Source: VBDM01 sp964430565 (GTDB taxonomy: Bacteria > Pseudomonadota > Gammaproteobacteria > Burkholderiales > SG8-39). From it: 64,000 bases of DNA. The first letter of the stretch is position 1; each line of letters opens with the position of its first letter. The stretch covers positions 248,001-312,000 of the forward strand of contig CAYSFD010000051.1 in the NCBI GenBank assembly GCA_964430565.1, read 5' to 3'. Position numbers and translations under genes: made by a program. This document shows positions 25,199-33,880 of the stretch, in pieces. The notes beneath the pieces are model-generated. The model saw only the letters and a list, made by a program, of their open reading frames with translations. It ran no database searches and was not told where the DNA came from.

Positions 25199-25471
25199 GT
25201 GACAAAAGAAGCGATGATTGAAATGGAAGGCACGGTGAGCGAGGTGCTCCCCGATACGCGCTACCGCGTAACGCTTGAGAACGGGCACGTGGTGATTGCC
25301 TACGTGGCAGGCAAGATGCGCAAGCATCGCATCACCATCCTCGCGGGGGACAGGGTCAGCCTCGAGCTGACGCCTTACGATCTGTCCAAGGGGCGCATCA
25401 ATTTCCGGCACAAGGATGAAAACCCGGCAGTGCGGCTACCCGCACGCCGGCCGCAGTTCCGGCGGCGCTAG
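25199..25471 (+). CDS. infA: Translation initiation factor IF-1
   Basis: IF-1 occupies the ribosomal A site during initiation. The OB-fold sequence is clear: IEMEGTVSEVLPDTRYRVTL, ENGHVVIAYVAGKMRKHRI, and GDRVSLELTPYDLSKGRI. A C-terminal basic tail extends about 18 residues beyond the E. coli length. The GTG at 25199 gives MTKEAMIEMEG, in register with the usual MAKEDNIEMQG, and has GGAAGG upstream; an alternative GTG at 25193 adds two residues. Betaproteobacteria often carry a second infA away from the ribosomal-protein cluster. This one stands beside a cold-shock gene, so it is likely that copy. Confidence 0.93.
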   Translation: MTKEAMIEMEGTVSEVLPDTRYRVTLENGHVVIAYVAGKMRKHRITILAGDRVSLELTPYDLSKGRINFRHKDENPAVRLPARRPQFRRR

Positions 25472-25536
25472 GAGTCAGTTGCGCCGCGCCTCGTCTTGGA
25501 CGAGTTTGCGAACGCTCTCATATCGGGAGAACTCGA

Positions 25537-25671
25537 ATGCCCAAAGGGGTACAACGAAGCAATCGTGAACGCAAGAAACCCAAGCAATCCCCAAAGGTCG
25601 CCGTTCCGGTGGCGCGCTTTATCCCGGCGCCGGTGAGAACGGTTGTTCCTCCGCCCGACAAGAAAACATAG
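25537..25671 (+). CDS. Small basic protein of 44 residues
   Basis: A short frame encodes MPKGVQRSNRERKKPKQSPK and a proline-rich rest ending PPPDKKT. A ribosome site, GGGAGAA, lies 6 bases before the ATG. The N-terminal pattern, with SNRERKKPK, recalls small Lys/Arg-rich proteobacterial proteins of unknown role. It follows infA by 65 bases. Given the charge, RNA or ribosome binding is a fair guess, but nothing proves it. Confidence 0.65.
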   Translation: MPKGVQRSNRERKKPKQSPKVAVPVARFIPAPVRTVVPPPDKKT

Positions 25672-25733
25672 CGCGCGAGCCGTACCGAATTGACGGTCAC
25701 CGGCTGACCGGGCAGCGCCTGGAAAGTGAATTC

Positions 25734-25913
25734 ATGAGCGCGCTCCCATCGAACACGAAGCGATGCGCCGAATGCAGGCAATCGGTCGATGCGATGACCA
25801 TGCGCCCGTTGTCGCGCACGACTTACGGCAGCGGTCTTCGATATGCCTGTCCGGATTGCTTTACTAGGGTCAGGGCGCTGAGAAAAGTCGCCCGGGAAGC
25901 GCGCAGCAGATAG
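25734..25913 (+). CDS. Small zinc-ribbon-like protein of 59 residues
   Basis: The frame starts MSALPSNTKRCAECRQSVDA, gives one C-x2-C knuckle, and later has YACPDCFTRV as a second C-x2-C knuckle. The two knuckles are about 25 residues apart, which fits a zinc ribbon. The C terminus is strongly basic (RKVAREARSR). GGAAAG lies 9 bases before the ATG. It is placed after infA and the small basic gene. A nucleic-acid-binding role is inferred from the zinc-knuckle layout only. Confidence 0.6.
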   Translation: MSALPSNTKRCAECRQSVDAMTMRPLSRTTYGSGLRYACPDCFTRVRALRKVAREARSR

Positions 25914-25955
25914 TGCAGGGGGGAGACGATCACTCGCGCAGCCCCTGCACTGTCC

Positions 25956-26507
25956 ATGTTTGCTAGCACGAGGTCGATGAGGGTTCGCCCCTACGGCCGT
26001 CGCAAGACATCAATCGGATTACTGCTCTGGGCCTCGGCGCTGGTCGCCAGCGTACCTTCCCGCGCGCTGGCGCTGGACATAGAAGACACAAGGCCCGGCT
26101 TGCGCTTGTCAGCCGGAGTAGACGTATTCCGTGCGCCGGGTAGTACTGTCGCGACCACGCGCTATGGCGGCACCTGGGGCGCGAAACTCGGAGTTTGGGG
26201 GCATAGCGATTCGCAGGTCGGCCAGGAGCCGCCGAATGTACTCATCGGCGTCGATTACATGCTGAAGATATGGAATTTGCGGGCCGGGATCGGAATGGCC
26301 TGGATCGACAAGGTGAACCTCATGAACGGTACGCACTGGAATCTGGATCTGACGTTGGCCTACGACCTGTCGGACCGGGTTTTCGTCGAATACCGGCACC
26401 AGTCGCACGGGACAGTCCTTGGAATCAGAAGCGACGTTCCGAACGGCAGTTGGAACATCGTCGGCTTTGGCTGGTATTTTGGTCACGCGGCGGATGCGGG
26501 CAAATGA
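25956..26507 (+). CDS. Outer-membrane barrel protein, PagL/acyloxyacyl hydrolase-like
   Basis: The 183-residue protein has a signal peptide (SIGLLLWASALVASVPSRAL) ending about residue 39, then short amphipathic strands and a C-terminal ending GFGWYF with an aromatic, as in small barrels. The segment VEYRHQSHGTVLGIRSDVPN resembles the H-x-S active-site region of the lipid A 3-O-deacylase PagL, but the usual SN after the histidine is replaced by SHG. The alternative is a non-enzymatic barrel of the same fold. The start ATG has no strong ribosome site. Divergent from or independent of its neighbours. Confidence 0.6.
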   Translation: MFASTRSMRVRPYGRRKTSIGLLLWASALVASVPSRALALDIEDTRPGLRLSAGVDVFRAPGSTVATTRYGGTWGAKLGVWGHSDSQVGQEPPNVLIGVDYMLKIWNLRAGIGMAWIDKVNLMNGTHWNLDLTLAYDLSDRVFVEYRHQSHGTVLGIRSDVPNGSWNIVGFGWYFGHAADAGK

Positions 26508-26607
26508 GGTGAACCGTCGAGCGCAAAGGAGCACCGAACGCGGCGAAATTGCTCCCGTTCCCGATTCTGGGTATCGTTCGTCTACTGTCGCAATCAAGGA
26601 GATGTCC

Positions 26608-27564
26608 ATGTTCAGAATCCTGCTGCTCCTCGCTTCCCTTTGCGTGGCCGGCGCATCGTACGCGCAAGTCTGGCCTTCAAAACCCGTGCGAGTCATCGTC
26701 AATGTTGCCCCGGGCGGGGTCGCCGACGTCACCATGCGCGTGCTCGGCGTGCGTCTCTCCGAGACGCTTTCCCAGCCAGTCGTAGTCGAAAACCGTCCCG
26801 GCGGCGACGGCTACATCGGATTCGAAGCGACGCTTCGCGCCGAGCACGACGGCTACACGCTCGTCTATGCACCGGGCAGCACCATGATGATGGCGCCGCA
26901 CCTGGTCCGGCGCGCGGATCTCGATCCGCTCAAGGCGTTCGCGCCGGTTGCCGCCACCGGTCGTGTGTCGCTCTATCTGGTCGTCAATCCCAAGCTTCCG
27001 GTCGCCAATCTCGCCGAATTCCTCGCCTACGCACGCACCAATCCGGGGAAGCTGAATTACGGCTCGCCGGGCAACGGGACTTCGCCCCACATCGCCGCGG
27101 AGGTGTTCAACCGCGAGGCGAAGATCAAGCTGAACCATATTCCGTACAAGGGCGCCGGACCTGCGCTCAACGATCTGCTCGGGGGGCAGATCGAGCTCAC
27201 ACTCGATCCGGGAGTCGGGCTGCCGCACGTGAAGTCGGGGAAGCTGCGTATGCTCGCGGTCGCCGGAGGGACTCGCCACCCGGATTACCCGAATGTGCCG
27301 ACACTCGAAGAGTCCGGCATCAAGGGCGTGGACGGCGGACCGCATTTCGGCCTCTACGCCCCCACCGGCACGCCTCGCGGCGTGATCGAGCGGCTGAACG
27401 GGGAGGTGCAGAAAGCGATGAAGGAGCCGGTCGTTCGCGAGCGCTTCGTTACCCTGGCGGTGGACATTGCCGATCCCATGACGCCCGAGGCATTCGCCGC
27501 TTACGTGAAAGTACAGAGCGAGCGCTACTCCAGGCTCATCCCCGAGCTGGGCATCAAACAATGA
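26608..27564 (+). CDS. Bug/TctC family tripartite tricarboxylate transporter receptor
   Basis: A periplasmic binding protein of 318 residues with signal peptide MFRILLLLASLCVAGASYAQ. Family blocks are WPSKPVRVIVNVAPGGVADV, VVVENRPGGDGYIGFEA and HIPYKGAGPALNDLLGGQIE. The ATG at 26608 was chosen because AAGGAG lies exactly 6 bases upstream; longer frames reach into the preceding gene. There are no tctA/tctB genes nearby. Its ligand is unknown. The stop lies 16 bases from the convergent hemolysin-III-like gene. Confidence 0.92.
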   Translation: MFRILLLLASLCVAGASYAQVWPSKPVRVIVNVAPGGVADVTMRVLGVRLSETLSQPVVVENRPGGDGYIGFEATLRAEHDGYTLVYAPGSTMMMAPHLVRRADLDPLKAFAPVAATGRVSLYLVVNPKLPVANLAEFLAYARTNPGKLNYGSPGNGTSPHIAAEVFNREAKIKLNHIPYKGAGPALNDLLGGQIELTLDPGVGLPHVKSGKLRMLAVAGGTRHPDYPNVPTLEESGIKGVDGGPHFGLYAPTGTPRGVIERLNGEVQKAMKEPVVRERFVTLAVDIADPMTPEAFAAYVKVQSERYSRLIPELGIKQ

Positions 27565-27580
27565 GGTGCCGAGAATTCCT

Positions 27581-28297
27581 TCACGAGCCCGGGCCGCGCC
27601 GTGAAGATTCGAACATTCCTGCAAAAGAGAATGTAAAGCGGAAGTGAAAGCCCAGCCCGGCCAGCACTGCGAGGTGAAAAAGCTCGTGGGGGCCCAAGAC
27701 TCCCTCAATTAAGACCGGCTGGCGCAGGAAGTCTATCGCTCCCCCCAGCGTATAGGCGATTCCTCCCCAGACCACAGGACGGATAAACCCCCATCCGTAG
27801 CGGTGGTACAGCGCATAGCCTGAATACGCCCCCACCCAGCCCATGGCAATATAAAACGTCAGCCCGAATATTTCGGGTACTCCGTTGAAGTACAAAAATT
27901 TGAATGTGATGCCGGTGGCGGCCAGCGAAAACAGAATCAACAATATCAGCCAGCGCCGCCAGCCTTTGAACAGAATGGCATGCACGGGGATGAAGCTGGC
28001 CGCGATGAGAACGAAGATGGCGGTGTGGTCTATCCGCTGCATCACCAGCCGGGGGGTGAGGCCGGGCTGAAGGATGTGATAAGCGCCGCTGATCCCCAGT
28101 AGGGCTACGGCGGCGAAGGCGAACACGCTGAGGCCGGTCATACGCCAGTTCCACCCGGAGCCGTCCGCCCGGCGGCCTTTCCGCACCAGAAAAAACCCCA
28201 ACACCGCGAACACGCCCGAACCCAACAGGTGGGTCATGGCGCTCATGGGGTCGCTGAATCCCGGAATGGAAAGAACCAGCATTTCCTTGTCAAACAT
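27581..28297 (-). CDS. Hemolysin III / PAQR family membrane protein
   Basis: The 238-residue protein has seven hydrophobic helices and the HlyIII/PAQR metal-site motifs: SGAYHIL (Ser and His), RIDHTAIFVLIAASF (Asp) and the late HELFHLAVL (His-x3-His). Members are candidate zinc-dependent membrane hydrolases; the original hemolytic activity of the family is doubtful as a general function. The gene and the 150 bases before it are visibly less GC-rich than the surroundings, which could mean acquisition. Convergent with a Bug receptor gene and divergent from a quinone-oxidoreductase-like gene. Confidence 0.87.
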   Translation of the reverse strand: MFDKEMLVLSIPGFSDPMSAMTHLLGSGVFAVLGFFLVRKGRRADGSGWNWRMTGLSVFAFAAVALLGISGAYHILQPGLTPRLVMQRIDHTAIFVLIAASFIPVHAILFKGWRRWLILLILFSLAATGITFKFLYFNGVPEIFGLTFYIAMGWVGAYSGYALYHRYGWGFIRPVVWGGIAYTLGGAIDFLRQPVLIEGVLGPHELFHLAVLAGLGFHFRFTFSFAGMFESSRRGPGS

Positions 28298-28451
28298 GGG
28301 GCTGTCTTGTCAGTTGTTCTCTGTTTAAGGCGGGTTTCTTGATTCAGGAGATGACGGCACGGGCGTGGTGCCGATCCCTTGGATTTTTATACCACATTTA
28401 TTTACCATTGGAGTCTGCGCCCATCACACAAATAGGTAGAGGAGAGAAGCG

Positions 28452-29378
28452 ATGAAGGCAGCCTATTTCATGAAGACCGGCGGGCCTGAGGTGATGCAGT
28501 ACGGCGACGCCGCGGATCCGGTCGCCGGACCGGGTCAGGTGCTCGTCGAAGTGCATGCGGCGAGCGTTAACGGCGCCGACTGGAAGGTGCGTGCCGGAAG
28601 CTATGCGCCGATCACCAAGTTTCCTTACATTCCGGGGCGGGATTTCTCGGGCGTCGTCGGCGCGCTCGGCGACGGCGTGAAGGACTTCAAGCTCGGCGAT
28701 CCGGTGTTCGGGGTGGTGGAGCAAGTCGCGGACGGCTGCTATGCCGAGAAGGTCGCAATCCGGGCGGCCATCGTGGCGAAGAAACCGTCAAACCTTTCGC
28801 ATGTGGAGTGCGCCTCGCTCGCGCTGATCGGCCTCACCGCGCTCGTCTCGATCGAGGATACCCTGAGGCTCCTGTCTGGCGAGACGATCCTGATCCAGGG
28901 CGGCGCCGGCGGCGTGGCGAGCTTCGCCATCCAGCTCGCTAAGCACATCGGCGCCCGCGTGATCTCGACCGCCAGCGCGGCGAACCTTGACTACGTGCGC
29001 AAGCTCGGCGCCGACCAGGTCATCGACTACAACGCCCAGGACTTCACGAAGGTTGTGTCTGGCTGCGATGCCGTGTTCGACACCGTCGGCGGCGACGTGG
29101 CCACGCGCTCGTTCGCCGTGCTGCGCCCGGGCGGGCGTGCGGCGTTCATCGGCTCGGGGGGCGCAGCGCCCGCTTCGCCGCGCGCCGACGTCACGTCCCT
29201 GCGTCCCAAGGTTGGGCGCGACCGCACGCATCTCGAGCGCATCGTCGCGCTCGCCACCGGCGGCGCCGTCCGCGTTCCCGAGATAAGGACCTACAAACTA
29301 TCGGAGGCCGCCGCGGCCCACCGGGTGAGCGAGGGGCGCCACTTCCGCGGCAAGCTGGTCTTCAAGGTACGCGAATAG
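28452..29378 (+). CDS. NADP-dependent quinone oxidoreductase-like (MDR family)
   Basis: A 308-residue medium-chain dehydrogenase without the structural or catalytic zinc residues. The N-terminal GroES-like half reads VLVEVHAASVNGADWKVRAG. The nucleotide-binding loop is ILIQGGAGGVASFAIQLAKH, with a C-terminal VFDTVGGDVA and ending RHFRGKLVFKV. It is likely an NADPH-dependent reductase of quinones or enones. The substrate cannot be told. The ATG has AGAGGAGAG upstream. Neighbours do not indicate a pathway. Confidence 0.9.
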   Translation: MKAAYFMKTGGPEVMQYGDAADPVAGPGQVLVEVHAASVNGADWKVRAGSYAPITKFPYIPGRDFSGVVGALGDGVKDFKLGDPVFGVVEQVADGCYAEKVAIRAAIVAKKPSNLSHVECASLALIGLTALVSIEDTLRLLSGETILIQGGAGGVASFAIQLAKHIGARVISTASAANLDYVRKLGADQVIDYNAQDFTKVVSGCDAVFDTVGGDVATRSFAVLRPGGRAAFIGSGGAAPASPRADVTSLRPKVGRDRTHLERIVALATGGAVRVPEIRTYKLSEAAAAHRVSEGRHFRGKLVFKVRE

Positions 29379-29426
29379 AAGCAGCACGCGACACGCGGCT
29401 CACGCAGGTGCACCCAGCCGCCCGCC

Positions 29427-32273
29427 TCATCCACACACCCCCACCCACCCGCACGCGCTGCAAAAATCACAACCGTCCTTCCTGATCACCGCGTAGTTGC
29501 TGCACTCGGGGCATTTCACGCCCTTCATCTTCGGCGCTGAGCCGGGCGCGGGTGTCTCGAGCACGCCCATCGCCTGCACCGGATAACCGTCCTCGTCCAA
29601 GATGCCGAGCATGGCGTAGCGGTGGATGATGAGGCGCGCGACGTAGCTCACCGTGGAAGGCCAGGTCTGCTGCTTGCGCGATCCCGGCACGAACGCCATG
29701 AAGTCGCCGAGCGGTTCGGGGAAGTTGAGGAGTTTCCTCAGTTTCATCCCGATCCACGCCGGGTCGATGACGCGCATGTCCAGCGACAGGATCTTGCACA
29801 GGCCGTCGAGCGCGCGCGGATATTCGCCCGAGAGCCACATCGAATAGGGGCGCGTCACGCCGTCGGGCAAAGTGATTTCTTTCAGGCCGAGCACGAAGTC
29901 GTCGTGCCCGGCCGGGTTGAGCACGTCCACGGTCCACGACATGGTGCCGTCCGCCCCGGTCTTCGGCTCCTTCAGGCTGAACATCGAGTCGAGCACCAGG
30001 CCGTGCTTTTCGTCGGGCAGCGCGTGCAGCTGCTCGCACTGCCAGCGCACCAGTTGCGCTACCGCTGAGCACAGGCTCGGCATGCGCTTCTTTTCGCCAT
30101 GCGGCGGGAAAGGCATGTCGAAGGCGTCGTCGCTCGCGGTCTTGGCGAGCGTTTCGAGCTTCAGGCGCAGCCACGCCGGGTCGTTCGCGCGCATGTCCAT
30201 CGAGAGCGTCTTGGCGATGGCCCCGAGTCCGCGCGGCTGCTCGGCGCCGTTCACCCACACCTCGAAGGGGTGCGCGTGGACCTCGTTCTCGACGTGGCCG
30301 ACGAACAGCGCGAAGTGCCCGCTCGGGTGCTCGATCATGTAGGTCCATGACGGGTTGCCCCCGGCGAGACTGGGCCTGCCGGGCCAGCGGAGGCTCGCGA
30401 GTACGGGCTCGGGCACCGCCTTGATCTCGATTCTGCGGTTGCGGTCGTTGCCGACGAAGTCCTGCGGCGCAGACTGCGCACCAACCGAGAGCACCGAGCC
30501 GATCACGTTATTAGGGCGATAAGTAGCAAGGCCCTTCAGCCCCGATTTCCACGCTTCGAAATAGAGATCCTGGAAATCGGCATAAGGATAGTTCTCCGGC
30601 ACATTCACCGTCTTCGAGATGCTCGTATCGATATAGGGCGCGACCGCGGCGACCATCTTCTCGTGTGCCGAGGCCGAGAGCTCGAGCGCGGTGACAAAAT
30701 ACGAGGGCAGGGCGGCCATGTCGCTACCGGCGTGTTTGTAGAGGCGCCAGGCGTAGTCCTCGACGGGAAACTCTTTCAGCGTGCCGTCGGCCATGCGTTT
30801 CTTCCGCGTATAGGTCCAGGAGAAGGGCGGCTCGATGCCGTTCGAGGCGTTGTCGGCGAAAGCGAGGCTGATCGTGCCCGTGGGCGCGATCGAGAGCAGG
30901 TGCGAATTGCGAATACCGTGCTTGCGGACGTGGTTCTTGATCTCCTGCGGCAGCCGCGCGGCGAAGCTCGTGCCCGAGAGATACATGTCGGCGTTGAAAA
31001 GCGGGAAAGCGCCGCGCTCCTTCGCCAGCTCGATGGATGCGCGGTAGGCCGCGTCGCGCATGAACTCCGAGATCCTCGCCGCCGTCGCGCGCGCTTCCTC
31101 GCCGTCGTAGCGCCGGCGCAGCATGATGAGCGCGTCGCCCAGGCCGGTGAATCCCAGGCCCACGCGGCGCTTCGCCATCGCTTCCTCGTGCTGCGCCTTG
31201 AGCGGCCAGGCGGTGACCTCGAGCACGTTGTCGAGCATGCGCACCGAGACTTCGACGACCTTGCCGAAGCGCTCGAAATCGAACGCGGCTGCTTCCGTGA
31301 AGGGTTTAGTCACGAAGCGCACCAGGTTGACCGAGCCGAGGCAGCAGCAGCCGTAAGGGGGAAGCGGCTGTTCAGCACAGGGGTTCGTGGCCTCGATCGC
31401 CTCGCAGTAGTTGAGATTGTTGTCCCGGTTCATGAGATCGATGAACAGGATCCCCGGCTCCGCATGGTCGTACGTGGACTTCATGATCGGGTCCCACAGA
31501 TCACGAGCGCGGACCTTGCGATAGACCCACTGGCCGTCCGCTCGTTGGTAGGCACCGGCGGCGAGCACTTCCGCATGCGGCTTCGCCTTGTGCACGAGCT
31601 CCACTTCGCTGTCGCTTTCGACCGCCTGCATGAAAGCGTCGGTCACGCCGACCGAGATGTTGAAATTGGCGAGGTCGCCCTCGTCCTTGGCGTGGATGAA
31701 TTCCTCGACATCAGGATGATCGCAGCGCAGCACGCCCATCTGCGCGCCGCGTCGCGCGCCCGCTGACTCGACCGTCTCGCAGGAACGGTCGAAGACGCGC
31801 ATGTAGGACACCGGGCCCGAGGCACGCGAGCGCGTGCCTTTCACGTCCGCGCCTTTCGGGCGGATCGAGGAGAAGTCGTAGCCGACGCCGCCGCCCCGGC
31901 GCATGGTTTCGGCGGCTTCCTGGAGCGCGGTGTAGATGCCGGGCTTGCCGTCCACGACTTCCGAGATCGAGTCGCCCACCGGCTGGACGAAGCAGTTGAT
32001 GAGCGTCGCCTGCATCGCGATGCCGGCGGCGGAGTTGATGCGGCCGGCGGGAATGAAGCCCGCTTCCATCGCCTCGTAGAAGCGGCGCTCCCAGTGGGCG
32101 CGCTTCTCAGGCGCTTCGGCGGCGGCGAGCGCCCGCGCGACGCGTTCGCGAACGTCCGCAATGGTCTGTTCCTTGCCCTTGGCGTACTTCTCGATGAGCG
32201 CCTCGCGGCAGATCTCCTGCTCGGGAAGCGCAGCGACGGCGATGCCGGGTTCCAGCGTCTTTTCAGAGGACAT
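29427..32273 (-). CDS. nrdJ: Ribonucleoside-diphosphate reductase, adenosylcobalamin-dependent (class II)
   Basis: The 948-residue B12-dependent reductase makes deoxyribonucleotides independently of oxygen. Signs are RINSAAGIAMQATLINCFVQ, then RRGGGVGYDFSSIRPKGA, the active-site NPCAEQPLPPYGCC around residue 296, and two consecutive C-terminal TSCPD-type domains (SFSM/LSMDMRxxDPAW patterns appear twice, KTLSMDMRANDPAW and KILSLDMRVIDPAW). The chain ends with a Cys-rich ribbon, CPECSNYAVIRKDGCDFCSA. The ending may carry the redox cysteines. No class I genes are present in this window. It diverges from the HD-GYP gene over a 428-base gap. Confidence 0.96.
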   Translation of the reverse strand: MSSEKTLEPGIAVAALPEQEICREALIEKYAKGKEQTIADVRERVARALAAAEAPEKRAHWERRFYEAMEAGFIPAGRINSAAGIAMQATLINCFVQPVGDSISEVVDGKPGIYTALQEAAETMRRGGGVGYDFSSIRPKGADVKGTRSRASGPVSYMRVFDRSCETVESAGARRGAQMGVLRCDHPDVEEFIHAKDEGDLANFNISVGVTDAFMQAVESDSEVELVHKAKPHAEVLAAGAYQRADGQWVYRKVRARDLWDPIMKSTYDHAEPGILFIDLMNRDNNLNYCEAIEATNPCAEQPLPPYGCCCLGSVNLVRFVTKPFTEAAAFDFERFGKVVEVSVRMLDNVLEVTAWPLKAQHEEAMAKRRVGLGFTGLGDALIMLRRRYDGEEARATAARISEFMRDAAYRASIELAKERGAFPLFNADMYLSGTSFAARLPQEIKNHVRKHGIRNSHLLSIAPTGTISLAFADNASNGIEPPFSWTYTRKKRMADGTLKEFPVEDYAWRLYKHAGSDMAALPSYFVTALELSASAHEKMVAAVAPYIDTSISKTVNVPENYPYADFQDLYFEAWKSGLKGLATYRPNNVIGSVLSVGAQSAPQDFVGNDRNRRIEIKAVPEPVLASLRWPGRPSLAGGNPSWTYMIEHPSGHFALFVGHVENEVHAHPFEVWVNGAEQPRGLGAIAKTLSMDMRANDPAWLRLKLETLAKTASDDAFDMPFPPHGEKKRMPSLCSAVAQLVRWQCEQLHALPDEKHGLVLDSMFSLKEPKTGADGTMSWTVDVLNPAGHDDFVLGLKEITLPDGVTRPYSMWLSGEYPRALDGLCKILSLDMRVIDPAWIGMKLRKLLNFPEPLGDFMAFVPGSRKQQTWPSTVSYVARLIIHRYAMLGILDEDGYPVQAMGVLETPAPGSAPKMKGVKCPECSNYAVIRKDGCDFCSACGWVGVCG

Positions 32274-32701
32274 GGTTTTCGGGTCTTCCTGGGGGTGTTT
32301 CTTTTATAGGCTACGCTCTTGGATTCGAGCTGGCAATCCGCTTCAAGTAAATATTACAACCTATTGATATTCATGACAGGCCTGGCACCGCCTATTGTGG
32401 CAGCTCGGGCAACAGCGGTCTTGCGCGACGGGCGCGATCCTGTTAGGCGATCGCCTCGGCGACGGGGAAGCGGTTCGGCCACAGGGTGACGGCGCCGGGT
32501 TGGAGCTGTCATTATATACAGCATTGGCTGCCCGGGGTACTGCAGGGATTCGCGCGGGCCGGCCGCGAGGCGAACCGAGCCGGACTCTGGAGCCAACGCT
32601 TTGATTTGACGGAAGAAGGAGCATCAAATGGAATACAATTCGTCTTCAAGAGGCTCTACTTCGCGTTGAACGGAACAAAGACCCAGTCGGGAGTCGTGAC
32701 C
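32274..32701. other. Divergent intergenic region between nrdJ and HD-GYP gene
   Basis: This is the only gap above 300 bases. It holds an AT-rich patch at about 32335-32385 that probably includes the nrdJ promoter (TAATAT on the minus strand), and a TATATA at about 32514 on the plus strand. Short frames here look non-coding. I could not make out a full B12 riboswitch or a convincing pair of NrdR boxes. Confidence 0.5.
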
Positions 32702-33811
32702 ATGAGCGTCAGCGTCGAGGCCTTGAATCAGCGTTTGGGCAGACTGCACGAACAGGTGCGGGAGTATTTCCCGTTCATCGTGCACATATCGGTTGCGCTG
32801 TACGATCCGGAAACCGACGACATCAAGACCTTCCTCAGCAGCCCTTTCGAGGGCTCGCCCCTGAGGCACTATCGCACCAAGCTCGCCGCCGCCGGGTGGC
32901 TCGACGACCTGCGCCGTTCGCGCCGTGCGCGCGTGATCGACACGCTCGCTGCGTCGGTCTTGGGCGACCAGCCCCACTCGCTGCGCATCGGCGCCGCCGA
33001 CTACAAGGCGAGTTATACCGTCCCGGTCTTCGATGGAGTGACCTTTTTGGGCTTTGTCTTCTTCAACGCAGACCAAGGGCGCGTCTTCACCGAGCGCGTC
33101 ACGCGGCAGCTCGACCTCTTCGTCAGGATCATCTCGCTGACCATCGAAAACGCCCTGCGATCGGTGACCGTTCTGGTCGGCGGCGTGCACCTGCTTCGCG
33201 AGATATCACGCTTTCGGGATGACGAAACCAACAACCACCTCAGCCGCATGTCCCACTACTCGGAGCTGATCGCGCGCGAGATCGCCGCCGATATCGGACG
33301 CGACGACGACTGGGTGGAGCACGTGCACCTGTTCGCGCCCTTGCACGACATCGGAAAGATCACGACGCCCGATGCGATCCTGTTCAAGCCGGGCAAGCTG
33401 ACCGACGCCGAGTTCGAAGTGATGAAGCAGCACACCGCAAAAGGCGCCAAAATCCTCATGGCCTTGATCGACAGCCTGTCGCTGGAACAGGTTCCGCATA
33501 TCGAGAGCCTGCTGCACATCGCCCGTCATCATCATGAGCGCTGGGACGGGAAGGGCTACCTCGACGGCCTGAGCGGCGAGCGCATTCCGCCCGAGGCCCG
33601 CATCGTCAAAGTCGCCGACACATTCGACGCGTTGACTTCCAGGCGTTGCTACAAGCCGGCATGGTCGATGGAGAAGGCCACGGAATTTCTCCGCGAGCGT
33701 GCCGGCACCCATTTCGATCCGCGATGTGTGGAGGTTCTGCTCGCCCGCAGCGACGAGATCGTCGGCATAATGAGCCGTTTTGCGGACGAGTCGTCCGAGG
33801 CCGCAAGCTGA
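32702..33811 (+). CDS. HD-GYP domain phosphodiesterase-like protein with N-terminal sensor domain
   Basis: A 369-residue protein. The N-terminal half (about residues 1-165) looks like a GAF-type sensor, followed by the HD-GYP domain. HD motif: LFAPLHDIGKITTPDAILF. Second signature: ARHHHERWDGKGYLDGLSGE, where the usual GYP is GYL. HD-GYP proteins hydrolyse cyclic di-GMP; the altered GYP may weaken that activity. The C-terminal KVADTFDALTS is normal. Start ATG 32702 has GGGAG upstream; a longer frame to 32486 lacks a ribosome site. No secreted signal; cytoplasmic. Confidence 0.9.
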   Translation: MSVSVEALNQRLGRLHEQVREYFPFIVHISVALYDPETDDIKTFLSSPFEGSPLRHYRTKLAAAGWLDDLRRSRRARVIDTLAASVLGDQPHSLRIGAADYKASYTVPVFDGVTFLGFVFFNADQGRVFTERVTRQLDLFVRIISLTIENALRSVTVLVGGVHLLREISRFRDDETNNHLSRMSHYSELIAREIAADIGRDDDWVEHVHLFAPLHDIGKITTPDAILFKPGKLTDAEFEVMKQHTAKGAKILMALIDSLSLEQVPHIESLLHIARHHHERWDGKGYLDGLSGERIPPEARIVKVADTFDALTSRRCYKPAWSMEKATEFLRERAGTHFDPRCVEVLLARSDEIVGIMSRFADESSEAAS

Positions 33812-33880
33812 TCAGTGATCCCTCGGCTTGTTCGCGGACCGCGAGGCGCCCAAAATTCCGATGAGCAGGAGCAGGCAACC

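Noticed and set aside
26419..26607. N-terminal extension of the second Bug receptor
   Set aside because: It overlaps the barrel gene; the AAGGAG-spaced ATG at 26608 starts the signal peptide.
32341..32380. AT-rich tract before nrdJ considered as NrdR boxes or a cobalamin riboswitch
   Set aside because: No two good NrdR boxes at the usual spacing and no B12-box core were found.
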